From Anammoximicrobium sp964409865 (GTDB lineage Bacteria > Planctomycetota > Planctomycetia > Pirellulales > Pirellulaceae), in assembly GCA_964409865.1 (NCBI GenBank), contig CAYPGE010000004.1, positions 5,057 through 69,056 of the forward strand: a DNA stretch of 64,000 nucleotides. Reading direction: 5' to 3'. Shown here in pieces: positions 45,231 to 54,811 of this stretch. The position numbers were made by a program, and so were the translations under genes. The stretch's first letter is position 1. Each line of letters starts with the position of its first letter. Below the pieces are notes generated by a model, which did not search any database, was not told the origin of the DNA, and was given only the letters and a program-made list of their open reading frames with translations.

Positions 45231-46559
45231 ATGAACGGATTTCAATCCACGAATTGTTCACGCCGATCGTTCCTGCAACGCTCGCTGACCGGAGCCGCGG
45301 CCGCAGGTCTGGCCCCCAACTTTGTTCCCGCCCGCGTACTGGCCGCGTCGGGAAGTCCAGCTCCAAGCGACCGCGTCGGGATTGGCTACATCGGTGTCGG
45401 CCGGCGTGGCAACCAGTTGATGCGTCTGCCTCCCGCCGGCCGGATCGTCGCCGTGGCCGATTTCGACCGGACGCGAGCCGAAACCACGGCGGCGGCACGG
45501 AAATGCCGCGCCCACACCGACTACCGGGAACTGCTGGACGCCAAAGACGTCGATGCCGTAATCGTCGCGACGCCCGATCACTGGCACGCCTTGCCCAGCA
45601 TCCGGGCCTGCCAGGCAGGAAAGGATGTCTACTGCGAAAAGCCGCTCGGTCTGACCATTCAGGAAGGCCGCCTGATGGTCCAGGCCGCGCGCAAGTACCA
45701 GCGCGTTTTCCAAACCGGATCGCAACGGCGGTCGATGCGCTACCACCGCCTGGGATGCGAACTGGTGCGCAACGGCGTCGCCGGCAAGATCCACACCGTG
45801 CTGATCATGAACTACCCCAGCCCCTGGGAAGCGCGCTTTCCCGGCCAAGACGTGCCGGCGGGGCTTGATTGGGACGCCTGGTGCGGGCAGACCGCGCCCG
45901 TGCCGTTCCACACCGACATCTTCGTTCAGCGTTCCAAGCCCGGATGGATCTCGCTACGCCCTTACTCCGGCGGCGAAATGACGGGCACGGGGGCTCATGG
46001 ATTTGACCAGATCCAATGGGCCCTGGATATGGACCACACGGGACCGGTCGAGATCTGGGCCGAAGGCGGCAAGCTGCCCAACGTCGTCTACGAAGCCCCC
46101 GAATCACTCGGCCGCGGCGATCGCCTGTGCAGCGAGGGCTTCCGCGTGCGAATGCGATATGCCAACGGGATCGAGGTGCGACTGGAGCCCGGCGAGTCGG
46201 CGGCGGGGGCGGCATTCATCGGCGATAACGGGAAGATCCGCATCGGCAACAATGAGGTGACCACCAACCCTGCGGAACTGGCCCAGGTGCCGCAAGACGA
46301 ATGGAAGGTCCGCCTGCCGGTTAGCGACGATCATCTGGCGAACTGGATCACTTGCATCCAATCGCGCCAGCGGCCCATCGCCGATGTCGAGATCGGCCAT
46401 CGCTCCGCCATCGTGTGCCATCTGGGCAACATCGTGCGCTGGGTAGGCCGCAAGTTGACCTGGGACCCGCAGCGGGAGATCTTCCCAGGCGACGACGAAG
46501 CGAACGCTTATTTGTCGCGCCCCATGCGGGCGCCCTACCAACTGCCGGAGCAGATCTAA
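45231..46559 (+). CDS. Tat-exported Gfo/Idh/MocA oxidoreductase, right-arm copy
   Basis: Identical to 12386-13714 (442 residues; SRRSFL Tat motif, GYIGVGRRGNQ, CEKPLG). Confidence 0.85.
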   Translation: MNGFQSTNCSRRSFLQRSLTGAAAAGLAPNFVPARVLAASGSPAPSDRVGIGYIGVGRRGNQLMRLPPAGRIVAVADFDRTRAETTAAARKCRAHTDYRELLDAKDVDAVIVATPDHWHALPSIRACQAGKDVYCEKPLGLTIQEGRLMVQAARKYQRVFQTGSQRRSMRYHRLGCELVRNGVAGKIHTVLIMNYPSPWEARFPGQDVPAGLDWDAWCGQTAPVPFHTDIFVQRSKPGWISLRPYSGGEMTGTGAHGFDQIQWALDMDHTGPVEIWAEGGKLPNVVYEAPESLGRGDRLCSEGFRVRMRYANGIEVRLEPGESAAGAAFIGDNGKIRIGNNEVTTNPAELAQVPQDEWKVRLPVSDDHLANWITCIQSRQRPIADVEIGHRSAIVCHLGNIVRWVGRKLTWDPQREIFPGDDEANAYLSRPMRAPYQLPEQI

Positions 46560-46562
46560 CCG

Positions 46563-46612
46563 GAAAAGGGACAGGGGGCTTGTCTTGAAAAAGACCGCCG
46601 TCCCCTTTTTTC
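46563..46612 (+). terminator. hairpin plus T6, right-arm copy
   Basis: Mirror of 12333-12382; follows the Gfo/Idh stop by 3 bp and ends in CCCCTTTTTT. Confidence 0.6.
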
Positions 46613-46638
46613 ACGAGCCTAACTGTGGAGAGACTGCC

Positions 46639-46986
46639 GTGAAACTGGTCGTGGCCATTATCCAACCCACCAAGCTGCAGGCCGTGCAAGAGGCGTTGGC
46701 CAAGGTTGGCGTCGAACGGATGACCGTCTGCGACGCGCAAGGCTTCGGGCGGCAAAAAGGCAGGTCCGAGACGTATCGCGGGGTCGAGTACAAGACGCAC
46801 TTGTTGCGCAAGATCGCCCTGGAGATCGCCGTCAACGACGATTTCCTCCAGCGCACCTTGGACACGATCATGAACGTGGCCCGCACGGGACCGGAAGGCA
46901 ACATCGGCGACGGCAAGATCTTTGTGCTGCCCATGGAGCAGGCGCTGCAAATCGGCGGGCTGGAACGCGGCCCCGGCGCGATCTGA
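46639..46986 (+). CDS. PII family regulatory protein, right-arm copy
   Basis: Identical to 11959-12306; GTG start, Tyr51 in the T-loop, four-residue B-loop insertion. Confidence 0.92.
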   Translation: MKLVVAIIQPTKLQAVQEALAKVGVERMTVCDAQGFGRQKGRSETYRGVEYKTHLLRKIALEIAVNDDFLQRTLDTIMNVARTGPEGNIGDGKIFVLPMEQALQIGGLERGPGAI

Positions 46987-47025
46987 CCGACATGGTTCGA
47001 CTTGAAGCCGGAACATGACTCGCGA

Positions 47026-48741
47026 TTAGCGGTCCGCGGCGTACGGATCGTCATCGTCGTCCGCCGGCTCGCCCAAGGGGACTTCGTCCGGTGTGACGGG
47101 GATGGCTTGGTAGTCGCTGCGGCTTTCGTTCGTGCTCAGCACGCGCACGCCGGGGTGGTCGGTCAGAGGACACTTGTTCTCGCAGATGCCGCAGCCGATA
47201 CAGCGGCTGGGATCGACGCGCGGCTGCTTGATGACGATCTTCTGGCCATTGCGGGCAATCACCTCCGTCTCGACCACGTAGATCGCTTTGTCGGGGACCG
47301 GGCAGTGTTCCTCGCAAACAATGCACTCCCGGCCGTAGGCGTAGGGAATACAGCGGGTCACGTCGAACGACGCCAGCCCGATCCGCACTTGCTTCTTCTG
47401 CTCGACCGTCAGCGGCCGAATGGCCTGGGTCGGACAGACGTGCGTGCAGGCCGTGCACTCGGATTCGCACCACCCCAAGCGGGGAACCAACCGGGGCGTC
47501 CACAGCCCCTCCAGCCCGGCTTCCCACAACGCCGGTTGCAAGCCGTGCGTCGGGCAGATTTTGATGCACATGCCGCACGACGTGCAACGTTCGAGAAACT
47601 CGCGTTCGGGAAGCGAGCCGGGCGGACGAATCAGGTGCTCCTGCGGCAGCGAACCGCGGGCCTGCGGTGTGATTCGCAACAAGCACAATCCGGCGACGCC
47701 GCCCAGGGCAGCGCCAAACACCGATCGCCGTGACAGATCCAGGCCCTCGACGGGCGGTTCCTTGCGCCACGGAAGCGTGAGTGTGAACCGCAACCCGTCC
47801 CGGCGGCACGAATCCGTACAATTCAGACAGCCCAGGCACTCCGCCGCCTTCCACTGCTCGCCCGGCGCGCCCGAGGCCGCTCCGTGACACGACGTGGCGC
47901 ACAGATCGCACTGGTTGCAGTTACCGGTTTGCACCGCGCGGCGCACCAGTGGCCGCAGGGAGAAGATGCCCAGCAACGCTCCCAGCGGACACAGATACCG
48001 GCACCAGAACCGCGGCCGGTAGCGGTTCAACGCCAATGTGAGAAGGAAGAATCCCAGAATCAGGCCGCCGCCCAGAAACGTATGCGTCCGCAGGCCGAAG
48101 ACGTGATCGCGCAGGAATTCGTACGCCGGCTCGCTCGCGTAGTCCCGTACGAAGGGATGGACCCGTTCGGCCACCGGCCGCACCGGCGCGGGTGCGGTTT
48201 CGGGATCGTAGTGGTAGATCGCCGTCGACGGCGCCTGCACGCCCCACTGAAGCGCCGGCAGCAAAGCCGTAGTCGTCGTTCGGTACAGAAGCACCAACGG
48301 ATCGAAAATCGTGCCCCAATGGCTGCCGAACAGCGCCATGACCAGCAGGCCGACCAGCAGCAAGTACTTCGTCCTCTGCCACGGCGACCAGTGGTCGCGC
48401 CGCCGCCGGTCTGGCCAGATCCAGAACAGCACGCGGCTCGCGATGTCGTGGAGCGTGCCCAGCGGGCATACCCAGCCGCAGAAGACGCGCCCCAGGACCA
48501 GCGTGACGGCAACCAGTCCCAACGACGCGAGCAGCAGCGCCGGCACCGCATGCGCGGACAGCGCCGTAGCGATCAACAGCAGCGGGTCGATCGCGAAAAA
48601 CGCCTTCAGCCACGCGCTCGGCATCCGTTCGCCGCCCCTCGCCTGCGCCGCCACGACCAGGCCGAGAAACACCAGCAGCATCGCGACCTGGACCAGTCGC
48701 CGCAACGTGACCCAGCGCCACAGGGATCGGAACTTCAGCAT
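47026..48741 (-). CDS. NapH/MauN-like membrane polyferredoxin, right-arm copy
   Basis: Identical to 10204-11919 (571 residues, two CxxxCP membrane motifs, multiple [4Fe-4S] clusters). Confidence 0.85.
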   Translation of the reverse strand: MLKFRSLWRWVTLRRLVQVAMLLVFLGLVVAAQARGGERMPSAWLKAFFAIDPLLLIATALSAHAVPALLLASLGLVAVTLVLGRVFCGWVCPLGTLHDIASRVLFWIWPDRRRRDHWSPWQRTKYLLLVGLLVMALFGSHWGTIFDPLVLLYRTTTTALLPALQWGVQAPSTAIYHYDPETAPAPVRPVAERVHPFVRDYASEPAYEFLRDHVFGLRTHTFLGGGLILGFFLLTLALNRYRPRFWCRYLCPLGALLGIFSLRPLVRRAVQTGNCNQCDLCATSCHGAASGAPGEQWKAAECLGCLNCTDSCRRDGLRFTLTLPWRKEPPVEGLDLSRRSVFGAALGGVAGLCLLRITPQARGSLPQEHLIRPPGSLPEREFLERCTSCGMCIKICPTHGLQPALWEAGLEGLWTPRLVPRLGWCESECTACTHVCPTQAIRPLTVEQKKQVRIGLASFDVTRCIPYAYGRECIVCEEHCPVPDKAIYVVETEVIARNGQKIVIKQPRVDPSRCIGCGICENKCPLTDHPGVRVLSTNESRSDYQAIPVTPDEVPLGEPADDDDDPYAADR

Positions 48742-48763
48742 CTCTGTCCCAAGTAAAGGGGAA

Positions 48764-49699
48764 TCACGACACGGCCAACTCGCGCAACGCGAGCGACCGG
48801 TAGTCGATCTTGCCGAGGCCGTACTCCTGGCCTTTGACAATCGATTCGATGTCCGTCGGCTTCCGCCCGATGGCTTCCGCGCCCCACGCGTCCAAGGCCA
48901 CGATGTCCACGCCGGCGGCCAGCATCCATTTCGTCTCGACGTCTTCCAGTTTGCCACCTTTAGGTCCGTTCGCCTTGAGCATGCGAGTCGCGTCCAGGAT
49001 ACACAAACGCGGCTTCATGAAGCGTGTCAAGTCTGCGAGACTGGGGGCGATCGCCTGATGGAATGTGTTCCGCTTGTCGATCACGCCCATGTAGTTCTTC
49101 ATGCACATCGTCAGGCCGGCCAAGCGATGATGCTTGACGATCGGGACGTTGATCACCAAGTCCGACTCGATGATCTCCGGGTAGACGGGAATGGTCTTCA
49201 CCAGTTCGCCGCCAATCTTGGCTTCTTTGAATCGCGTCTTGTCCAGGAACACGACCTTGGCTCCTGCTTCGCGGGCTGCGTTAGCAATGCCGCTGGCCAC
49301 GTATGTCTTCTCGGCCACGTCGCACGGGTGGTCGCCCACCTTGACGGTCTTGGCGCCGGCATCGAAGCACAGACGGATAATGGTGGCCACCACGTCGGGG
49401 TTCGTGTTCGCCGCGGTTTCGGGAGTACGATCCCAGCCGATATTGGGCTTGACCCAAACCACGTCGCCCCGGCTCACAAATCGCTTCATCCCGCCCAGGG
49501 CGTTGATCGCTTGTTCGGTAAGCTTGACGGCGACGTCCTTCATGGCCGCATCCGCTGCCGGCTTGGTCCCGCTCCACCGCGTAACGGCCATGTCGGCCGA
49601 CTTGGCAGACGTTTGCCCCAACAGCAAATCAGGCCGAGCCGCCAACAACCCGGCGGCGGCCGAACCAATCAGGAACTCTCGTCGGGAACGATCGCACAT
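48764..49699 (-). CDS. Tat-exported DUF362 protein, right-arm copy
   Basis: Identical to 9246-10181 (311 residues, SRREFL leader). Confidence 0.85.
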   Translation of the reverse strand: MCDRSRREFLIGSAAAGLLAARPDLLLGQTSAKSADMAVTRWSGTKPAADAAMKDVAVKLTEQAINALGGMKRFVSRGDVVWVKPNIGWDRTPETAANTNPDVVATIIRLCFDAGAKTVKVGDHPCDVAEKTYVASGIANAAREAGAKVVFLDKTRFKEAKIGGELVKTIPVYPEIIESDLVINVPIVKHHRLAGLTMCMKNYMGVIDKRNTFHQAIAPSLADLTRFMKPRLCILDATRMLKANGPKGGKLEDVETKWMLAAGVDIVALDAWGAEAIGRKPTDIESIVKGQEYGLGKIDYRSLALRELAVS

Positions 49700-49946
49700 G
49701 ATGTCACTCCTCCCGCGGACTTGGCCGCTTAAGCAAGGACGATTTTCAACTGCTGATACAATATCAACACGATAACCGGAATTCAATGTCCCTGCAACAC
49801 AGGCCACGTTCACGTTCAAGATGCTGCTCAAGTTCCAGGTGGAAAGCCTCGAGGGCTGGTCGCCGCCGGAGTCCGGCCGTATGCTAATCAGGTGACCTGG
49901 CTTGTTTGCCCTGGGGAGAGTTCCGCCCTTTCTCACACTTCGTTCT

Positions 49947-50798
49947 ATGAATCGCCGCCGATTCTTGCGTTACACTCGAGGCATCGCCGCCGCAGGGGCG
50001 GCTGGCGTGCTGGGCTACACGTTCGGCATCGAGCCGCATTGGGTCGAAGTGGTGCAGCGCCCGTTGCCGGTGGTGGCGTTGCCGGCGTCCCTGGTCGGTA
50101 GGCGTCTGATTCAGATCAGCGATTTGCACGTGGGGCCGCGCGTCGACGATGCGTACATCGTCCACTGTCTGCAGACGGTCGCCGAATTGAAGCCGGACAT
50201 TCTGCTGATCACCGGCGACTTGATCACGTATCACGAGCCGAAGCAGTTGCGGCAACTTCGCGAGATCCTGACTCACCTTCCCAAACCGCGTCTGGCATCT
50301 TTGGCAGTACTCGGCAACCACGACTACGGATTCCGCTGGTCCATGCCCGATGTGGCGGATGACGTAGCTGGAGAACTCACACGAGTCGGAGTGCAGGTGC
50401 TACGAAATGAGTCCGCCGCGGTGGACGGATTGACCTTTGCAGGAGTCGACGACCTGTGGAGCGGGGCTTTCGCGCCGGAGCGGGCACTGAGTGGGATCAG
50501 CCCCACGCAGGCCGCCATTGCACTCTGCCACAATCCAGATGGAGCCGACAAGCCGGGGTGGGGCCCATTCCGCGGCTGGATTCTCGCTGGGCACACGCAC
50601 GGCGGCCAGTGCAAACCGCCCTTCCTGCCACCCCCGATCCTGCCGGTGCGGAATCGGCGTTACGTCGCAGGCGAGATTCCGCTGGCCGACGGCCGACGCC
50701 TGTACATCAACCGCGGACTCGGACACTTACTCCAAGTCCGCTTCAACGTCCGGCCGGAAATCACCGTGTTCACCCTGCGGTCCGCAGGGCAAGAATGA
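49947..50798 (+). CDS. Tat-exported metallophosphoesterase, right-arm copy
   Basis: Identical to 8147-8998 (283 residues; DLH, GD, GNHD and GHTHGGQ motifs); ends in TGA. Confidence 0.85.
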   Translation: MNRRRFLRYTRGIAAAGAAGVLGYTFGIEPHWVEVVQRPLPVVALPASLVGRRLIQISDLHVGPRVDDAYIVHCLQTVAELKPDILLITGDLITYHEPKQLRQLREILTHLPKPRLASLAVLGNHDYGFRWSMPDVADDVAGELTRVGVQVLRNESAAVDGLTFAGVDDLWSGAFAPERALSGISPTQAAIALCHNPDGADKPGWGPFRGWILAGHTHGGQCKPPFLPPPILPVRNRRYVAGEIPLADGRRLYINRGLGHLLQVRFNVRPEITVFTLRSAGQE

Positions 50799-50830
50799 AA
50801 AATCGGGCGCCCTACGAAGACAGGAGTCAG

Positions 50831-50932
50831 CCCCACCCCGGCCCCGCTTCTACAGGCCGGGCCGATGGCTTCGATCTCGTCTGCGAACACGATCGCCCGG
50901 GCGTAACGCCGAGCGCGGTCGAAAACCGCACG
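50831..50932 (-). pseudogene. FtsH-like Walker B fragment, right-arm copy
   Basis: Mirror of 8013-8114. Confidence 0.5.
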
Positions 50933-50954
50933 CCACGTCGCCACGTCTCGGCTC

Positions 50955-50984
50955 TTGACCACCGTGTGGGTTATAGCCTACACT
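50955..50984 (+). promoter_or_regulatory. toxin-antitoxin promoter, right-arm copy
   Basis: TTGACC (50955-50960), an 18-bp spacer and TACACT (50979-50984), 6 bp before the toxin-stub ATG. Confidence 0.5.
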
Positions 50985-50990
50985 GTGGAG

Positions 50991-51131
50991 ATGGCAGAAG
51001 TCCGGGAGAAAACAATCAGGATCTATCGCGACCGGCGAGGTCGCTGTCCATACCTCGAATGGTTTTCGTCGTTGCGGGACAATCGTGCGAAGCAGAATTA
51101 TCGTGAGGAAGGGGATCATGCCGACGCTTGA
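50991..51131 (+). pseudogene. truncated RelE/HigB-like toxin, right-arm copy
   Basis: Mirror of 7814-7954; 46 codons, overlaps the antitoxin start at 51118. Confidence 0.6.
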
Positions 51132-51423
51132 TTACAGAGAACACTTGTTGGAGGACCTAACTGATCCTGATTATGCCGCCGGGTACTTGACGGCCGCCTT
51201 GGAGGAAGGGGAAGACGTCTTTCTCTTGGCCATCCGCGATGTCGCCGAGGCTCACGGCGGTATAGGACGGCTTGCAGAGGGTACCTTGCTCAATCGCGAA
51301 AACCTGTACAGCATGCTCTCCGAACGCGGCAACCCTCGACTTTCTAGTCTCATGTCCGTCCTTCGCGAATTAGGCGTCGAGATTCAGTTCCGAGCAAAGC
51401 CGCGGGACACGAAAGCCGCGTAG
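51118..51423 (+). CDS. HTH antitoxin (COG3636-like), right-arm copy
   Basis: Identical to 7522-7827 (101 residues). Confidence 0.8.
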   Translation: MPTLDYREHLLEDLTDPDYAAGYLTAALEEGEDVFLLAIRDVAEAHGGIGRLAEGTLLNRENLYSMLSERGNPRLSSLMSVLRELGVEIQFRAKPRDTKAA

Positions 51424-51592
51424 GAACCGCATCACGTCCCAGTCGCCCTTCTGCACCTGGGCGGCCTGCTCGGCGGTCTTTAGCTTGGGCAGGAGGAGCA
51501 GCGCCGGCGGGGACTCGGCCTGGAGCGAAGGTGCGTCCAGTTCGGCGGAGATCCGGTGTGCCTCCTCGGCCGTCGGCGATTCGTTCGTGATG

Positions 51593-51745
51593 TCATTTCC
51601 CCTGGATGACGATCGGCAGCGTCGCCTCCATCTTGCCGTAGAGTTCCAGCGTGTCGTAGCTGAGCGTCGCGACAAAGGTTTCTTGCTGGCCGGAGACTTC
51701 GAGGTCCGTTGGTACTCGCCACGAGTACCCGCAGGTGCCGCCTCA
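51593..51745 (-). other. in-frame UGA and 49-codon extension, right-arm copy
   Basis: Mirror of 7200-7352; UGA at 51743-51745, hairpin at 51711-51729. It is not independent evidence if the arms are one locus. Confidence 0.45.
51711..51729 (-). promoter_or_regulatory. candidate SECIS hairpin, right-arm copy
   Basis: Mirror of 7216-7234. Confidence 0.4.
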
Positions 51746-53419
51746 GCCAAAGGGCATCGTGCCCTCGGCCACAGTTTTTCCAGCGGCGTTCTTGATCGCG
51801 ATGGTCGGATCGAGCCGGGCATACTGAGGCACGACGATATCGCCGCCTTCCCTCCGGTACGTGACGTCCCGTTCCTTTTTCGTCAGGTCCCACAATCCCG
51901 TGATCTGGAAATTCTGCCACGGCTCGGTCAACATCGCCCGGATAGCGACCTTGTCTCCGGGGCGGAATGACTTGTCCTTGGTCGGGGCTGAGAACACGAC
52001 CTCAGGCTTTCCGGTGAATTCCAACAAAAACCGAGCGTCTTTGCGGATTTGCACCGGGAACGTGGGCTGCTTGGCGGACGATGCGGAAACCGCGGCAGGC
52101 ACTGCCTGGATGCGGCCGCTGAATCGCAGGCGGCCATACTGAGCGGTCAGCGACGGCAGGGTATAGTCGCCCACCGGCAGCGTGTAGCGGCGGGGCAGAG
52201 TTGCGGGAAAAGGATACGAACTGAGCCGGGCTGCCATCAACGGTGTCCCCGTCTGGGGAACCAGTGTCCCGGCCAAGCCCATTTCCGTGATGGCCCTGCC
52301 ACCCGGACCGATTTCCAGAAAGCCGGTATCGCCGCGGTACGGCTCAATGATCAGCTTGTCGCCCAACGGCGTCGTGGAGATGGACGCGAGTTGCTGGCCG
52401 ACAAAATGGACCCCGCCCAAAAAGCCTGGCTGCAAGAGCCCCGGGCTCGCGGGACGATCCACACGCAGCAATTCCAGCCGCGTGTAGGGCCGGTCGTACC
52501 GGCCCGTGATGATCATCGCCTGGCTTAGCCACGTCACGTACCGTTCCTCGCCGAGCTTGATCGCGCCACGCCGTACGGTCTTGGACGTGAAATTCACATA
52601 TCCCATGCCACGATAGGAGGAAAAGCCGATCCCGTTTACGTTTTGGAGAAGGAAACGGCCGTCGACCTGCGGATAAGGGAGAACCGTGACCGCGATGGGG
52701 ACAGGCTGTTTGCCCAGGGGTGGACCGAAGTCAAAAGCCACCTCGATCTCCCCGGAAAGTCCTCGCACTTGGCCTGCCGGCATCGCCTCGAAGACGGGTT
52801 TGTCGGTCAGCCGGACGACGCCATCGTTCGTCAGGTCCAAATCTCCATTGCGGTCAAAGTACAGCAGGTCGTACGTCTGCTTGATGACCTGGAGGGGCGG
52901 TCGGGCAAACGGATCCGCCGGGCGAGACGGGACTGCAAGGTTCTTGGCCAGCTCTTTCAGCAGTGAAGGCTTGCCGGTTTGCGTCTGGCCAGCCGTCTTC
53001 GGCGTTTCGGCCGGGGGCTTCGCGTCGCCGGTGCCCCCACCGGCGTCGGGCTTCTTTTCCGCTTCGCCCGCTTCGTCCAAGACGAAGTGAAAGGTCGTGC
53101 CGATTGCGGGGTCGGAGGGGTCGCCCTCGAACTTGACCGACCCGTACAGCGGACGCTTGGACTTCAGCGCCGGGTAGGCCTTCACCTCGCTACTGGCCGT
53201 CGGCACACACTGCGCGGACTGGCCCCGCGGAGTGCGGAACTGGACTCGGCCGGCCGCCTCTTCCTTTCCAAAGGCCGGCACTTCCTCCAGCGGCACCACC
53301 ACCGGACCGGTCAGAACAAAGTCCTGGCTGGCGTTCTGGTCCGCGGCCGTGCCGAGGGGCGGACCCAAAGCGAGGGATAGCACCCCCGCGACGACAGCAA
53401 CGAGCGACCATCGGTTCAT
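51743..53419 (-). CDS. exported protein, candidate selenoprotein, right-arm copy
   Basis: Identical to 5526-7202; 558 residues to the UGA, 608 if the UGA is decoded. Confidence 0.75.
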   Translation of the reverse strand: MNRWSLVAVVAGVLSLALGPPLGTAADQNASQDFVLTGPVVVPLEEVPAFGKEEAAGRVQFRTPRGQSAQCVPTASSEVKAYPALKSKRPLYGSVKFEGDPSDPAIGTTFHFVLDEAGEAEKKPDAGGGTGDAKPPAETPKTAGQTQTGKPSLLKELAKNLAVPSRPADPFARPPLQVIKQTYDLLYFDRNGDLDLTNDGVVRLTDKPVFEAMPAGQVRGLSGEIEVAFDFGPPLGKQPVPIAVTVLPYPQVDGRFLLQNVNGIGFSSYRGMGYVNFTSKTVRRGAIKLGEERYVTWLSQAMIITGRYDRPYTRLELLRVDRPASPGLLQPGFLGGVHFVGQQLASISTTPLGDKLIIEPYRGDTGFLEIGPGGRAITEMGLAGTLVPQTGTPLMAARLSSYPFPATLPRRYTLPVGDYTLPSLTAQYGRLRFSGRIQAVPAAVSASSAKQPTFPVQIRKDARFLLEFTGKPEVVFSAPTKDKSFRPGDKVAIRAMLTEPWQNFQITGLWDLTKKERDVTYRREGGDIVVPQYARLDPTIAIKNAAGKTVAEGTMPFG

Positions 53420-53539
53420 CGCCTCCTCCTTTGCGTGGTTCTTAGGAACGAAAATGGGATCTTGACGGTTTGCCAGCCGGCCAGCCGGGTCTCGTCCAGC
53501 AGAGGCTCCTTGACGGACAACCTGAATTGGCATGTTCCT

Positions 53540-53569
53540 AGAGTAGAGTAGGTGCTGCAGATTTGTCAA
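53540..53569 (-). promoter_or_regulatory. TTGACA-N18-TACTCT promoter, right-arm copy
   Basis: Mirror of 5376-5405. Confidence 0.5.
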
Positions 53570-53623
53570 CATGATGGGATGACCGGCGGGACAAAAAGTG
53601 GGTTTCCGCCTTGGCAGTCCCCA

Positions 53624-54739
53624 TCATCGGCCAATACGGAGTGATTCACGAAAGCCGGCGTCAAACTTGAGCAGCTGATCCACATCGGCCAGTTGCACCG
53701 CGGAGCGGGCGCGGCCGGCCCGCCACAACGCACTGGACAGCTGGTACGTGATGCGTGCAAAGGCCGGATTCGGATAGATGCCGCTCATCAACTCGTCGCG
53801 ACCCACGTGCCGCCGCCAGCGCGTGAACGTTCTCAGGACCGACTCGTAGGAATTCGCGCAGGGATCGACTCGCTGGTCCGCGCCATTGATCTTCAACTGC
53901 TTCTGGCCTTCCAGGTATTCCACCTCGATGCGAAACGGCTGGCCGTCTCCGCGGCCGCAGAGAACTCGCCGTTTGGTGAATTCCGCGCCGGCCTTGAAGT
54001 TCGTCAGGCCCTGGATCGCCAGGCTGCCCAGAGTGAGCTGGTAGCTGCACTTTCCGTCGACGACGTAGGGGTAGATTTCGGGGTTCGGCGGCGAATAAGG
54101 CTCAGACTCGGCGCGGATGCCAACGCCTTCATCGAACACTTCGTCCAGGCTGCCGCGAATACGCGCCAGCACGAACAGCACGTACGCCAGGCAATGCACG
54201 GATTCCTGGTACTGGATCGGGACCATCCGCTTGTAGTTCCGCGGATTCTCTGGGGCTTCGCGATCCTTGGAGCGGCACATCGAGATGCCAGTGATTTGCA
54301 CATCGCGATAGGACGAGAGGTGTTCGATAATGCGCTCGGTCAAGGGGTCGTACAGTTCGGGGAAATCGTACAGCATACAGACGCCGCTGTCTCTCGCCCC
54401 GGCGACCAACTGGTCACAATCCTCAGGCGATTCCGGCGAGGCCATGGGCTTTTCGTTCAGGATGGCCAGCGGCTCGAACCTGGCACGTTCGAGCAGCATC
54501 TGCTGCCCCGTCCGGCGCTGATCGGGATGCGCGGCCAAGTGGAACATGTCGACCGGCAGGCGATAGAATTCCGACTCGTCGTTTAGACGGGTCAAGGCGT
54601 CCGGATCGATGTCCGCCGGCATGGGGCCAGGGTCATACACAAACGTGCGAATCCGCTGCCGCAGGGCGACGTCCAGGAACTTCCGGCCGATATACCCCCA
54701 CGCTCCCGCAATCGCGATCGAATCCGGCAAGTCTGTCAT
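53624..54739 (-). CDS. cytoplasmic Gfo/Idh/MocA-like oxidoreductase, right-arm copy
   Basis: Identical to 4206-5321 (371 residues; GAWGYIG, NEKPMA). Confidence 0.7.
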   Translation of the reverse strand: MTDLPDSIAIAGAWGYIGRKFLDVALRQRIRTFVYDPGPMPADIDPDALTRLNDESEFYRLPVDMFHLAAHPDQRRTGQQMLLERARFEPLAILNEKPMASPESPEDCDQLVAGARDSGVCMLYDFPELYDPLTERIIEHLSSYRDVQITGISMCRSKDREAPENPRNYKRMVPIQYQESVHCLAYVLFVLARIRGSLDEVFDEGVGIRAESEPYSPPNPEIYPYVVDGKCSYQLTLGSLAIQGLTNFKAGAEFTKRRVLCGRGDGQPFRIEVEYLEGQKQLKINGADQRVDPCANSYESVLRTFTRWRRHVGRDELMSGIYPNPAFARITYQLSSALWRAGRARSAVQLADVDQLLKFDAGFRESLRIGR

Positions 54740-54754
54740 GGCGTCTTCCTCATC

Positions 54755-54811
54755 GTAGCCCTCTCGCTCCGCGAGAGGATCGCCTTCCATCTCGCGGAGC
54801 GAGATGCCTAC
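54755..54811. repeat. palindrome over the kinase stop codon, right-arm copy
   Basis: Mirror of 4134-4190. Confidence 0.75.
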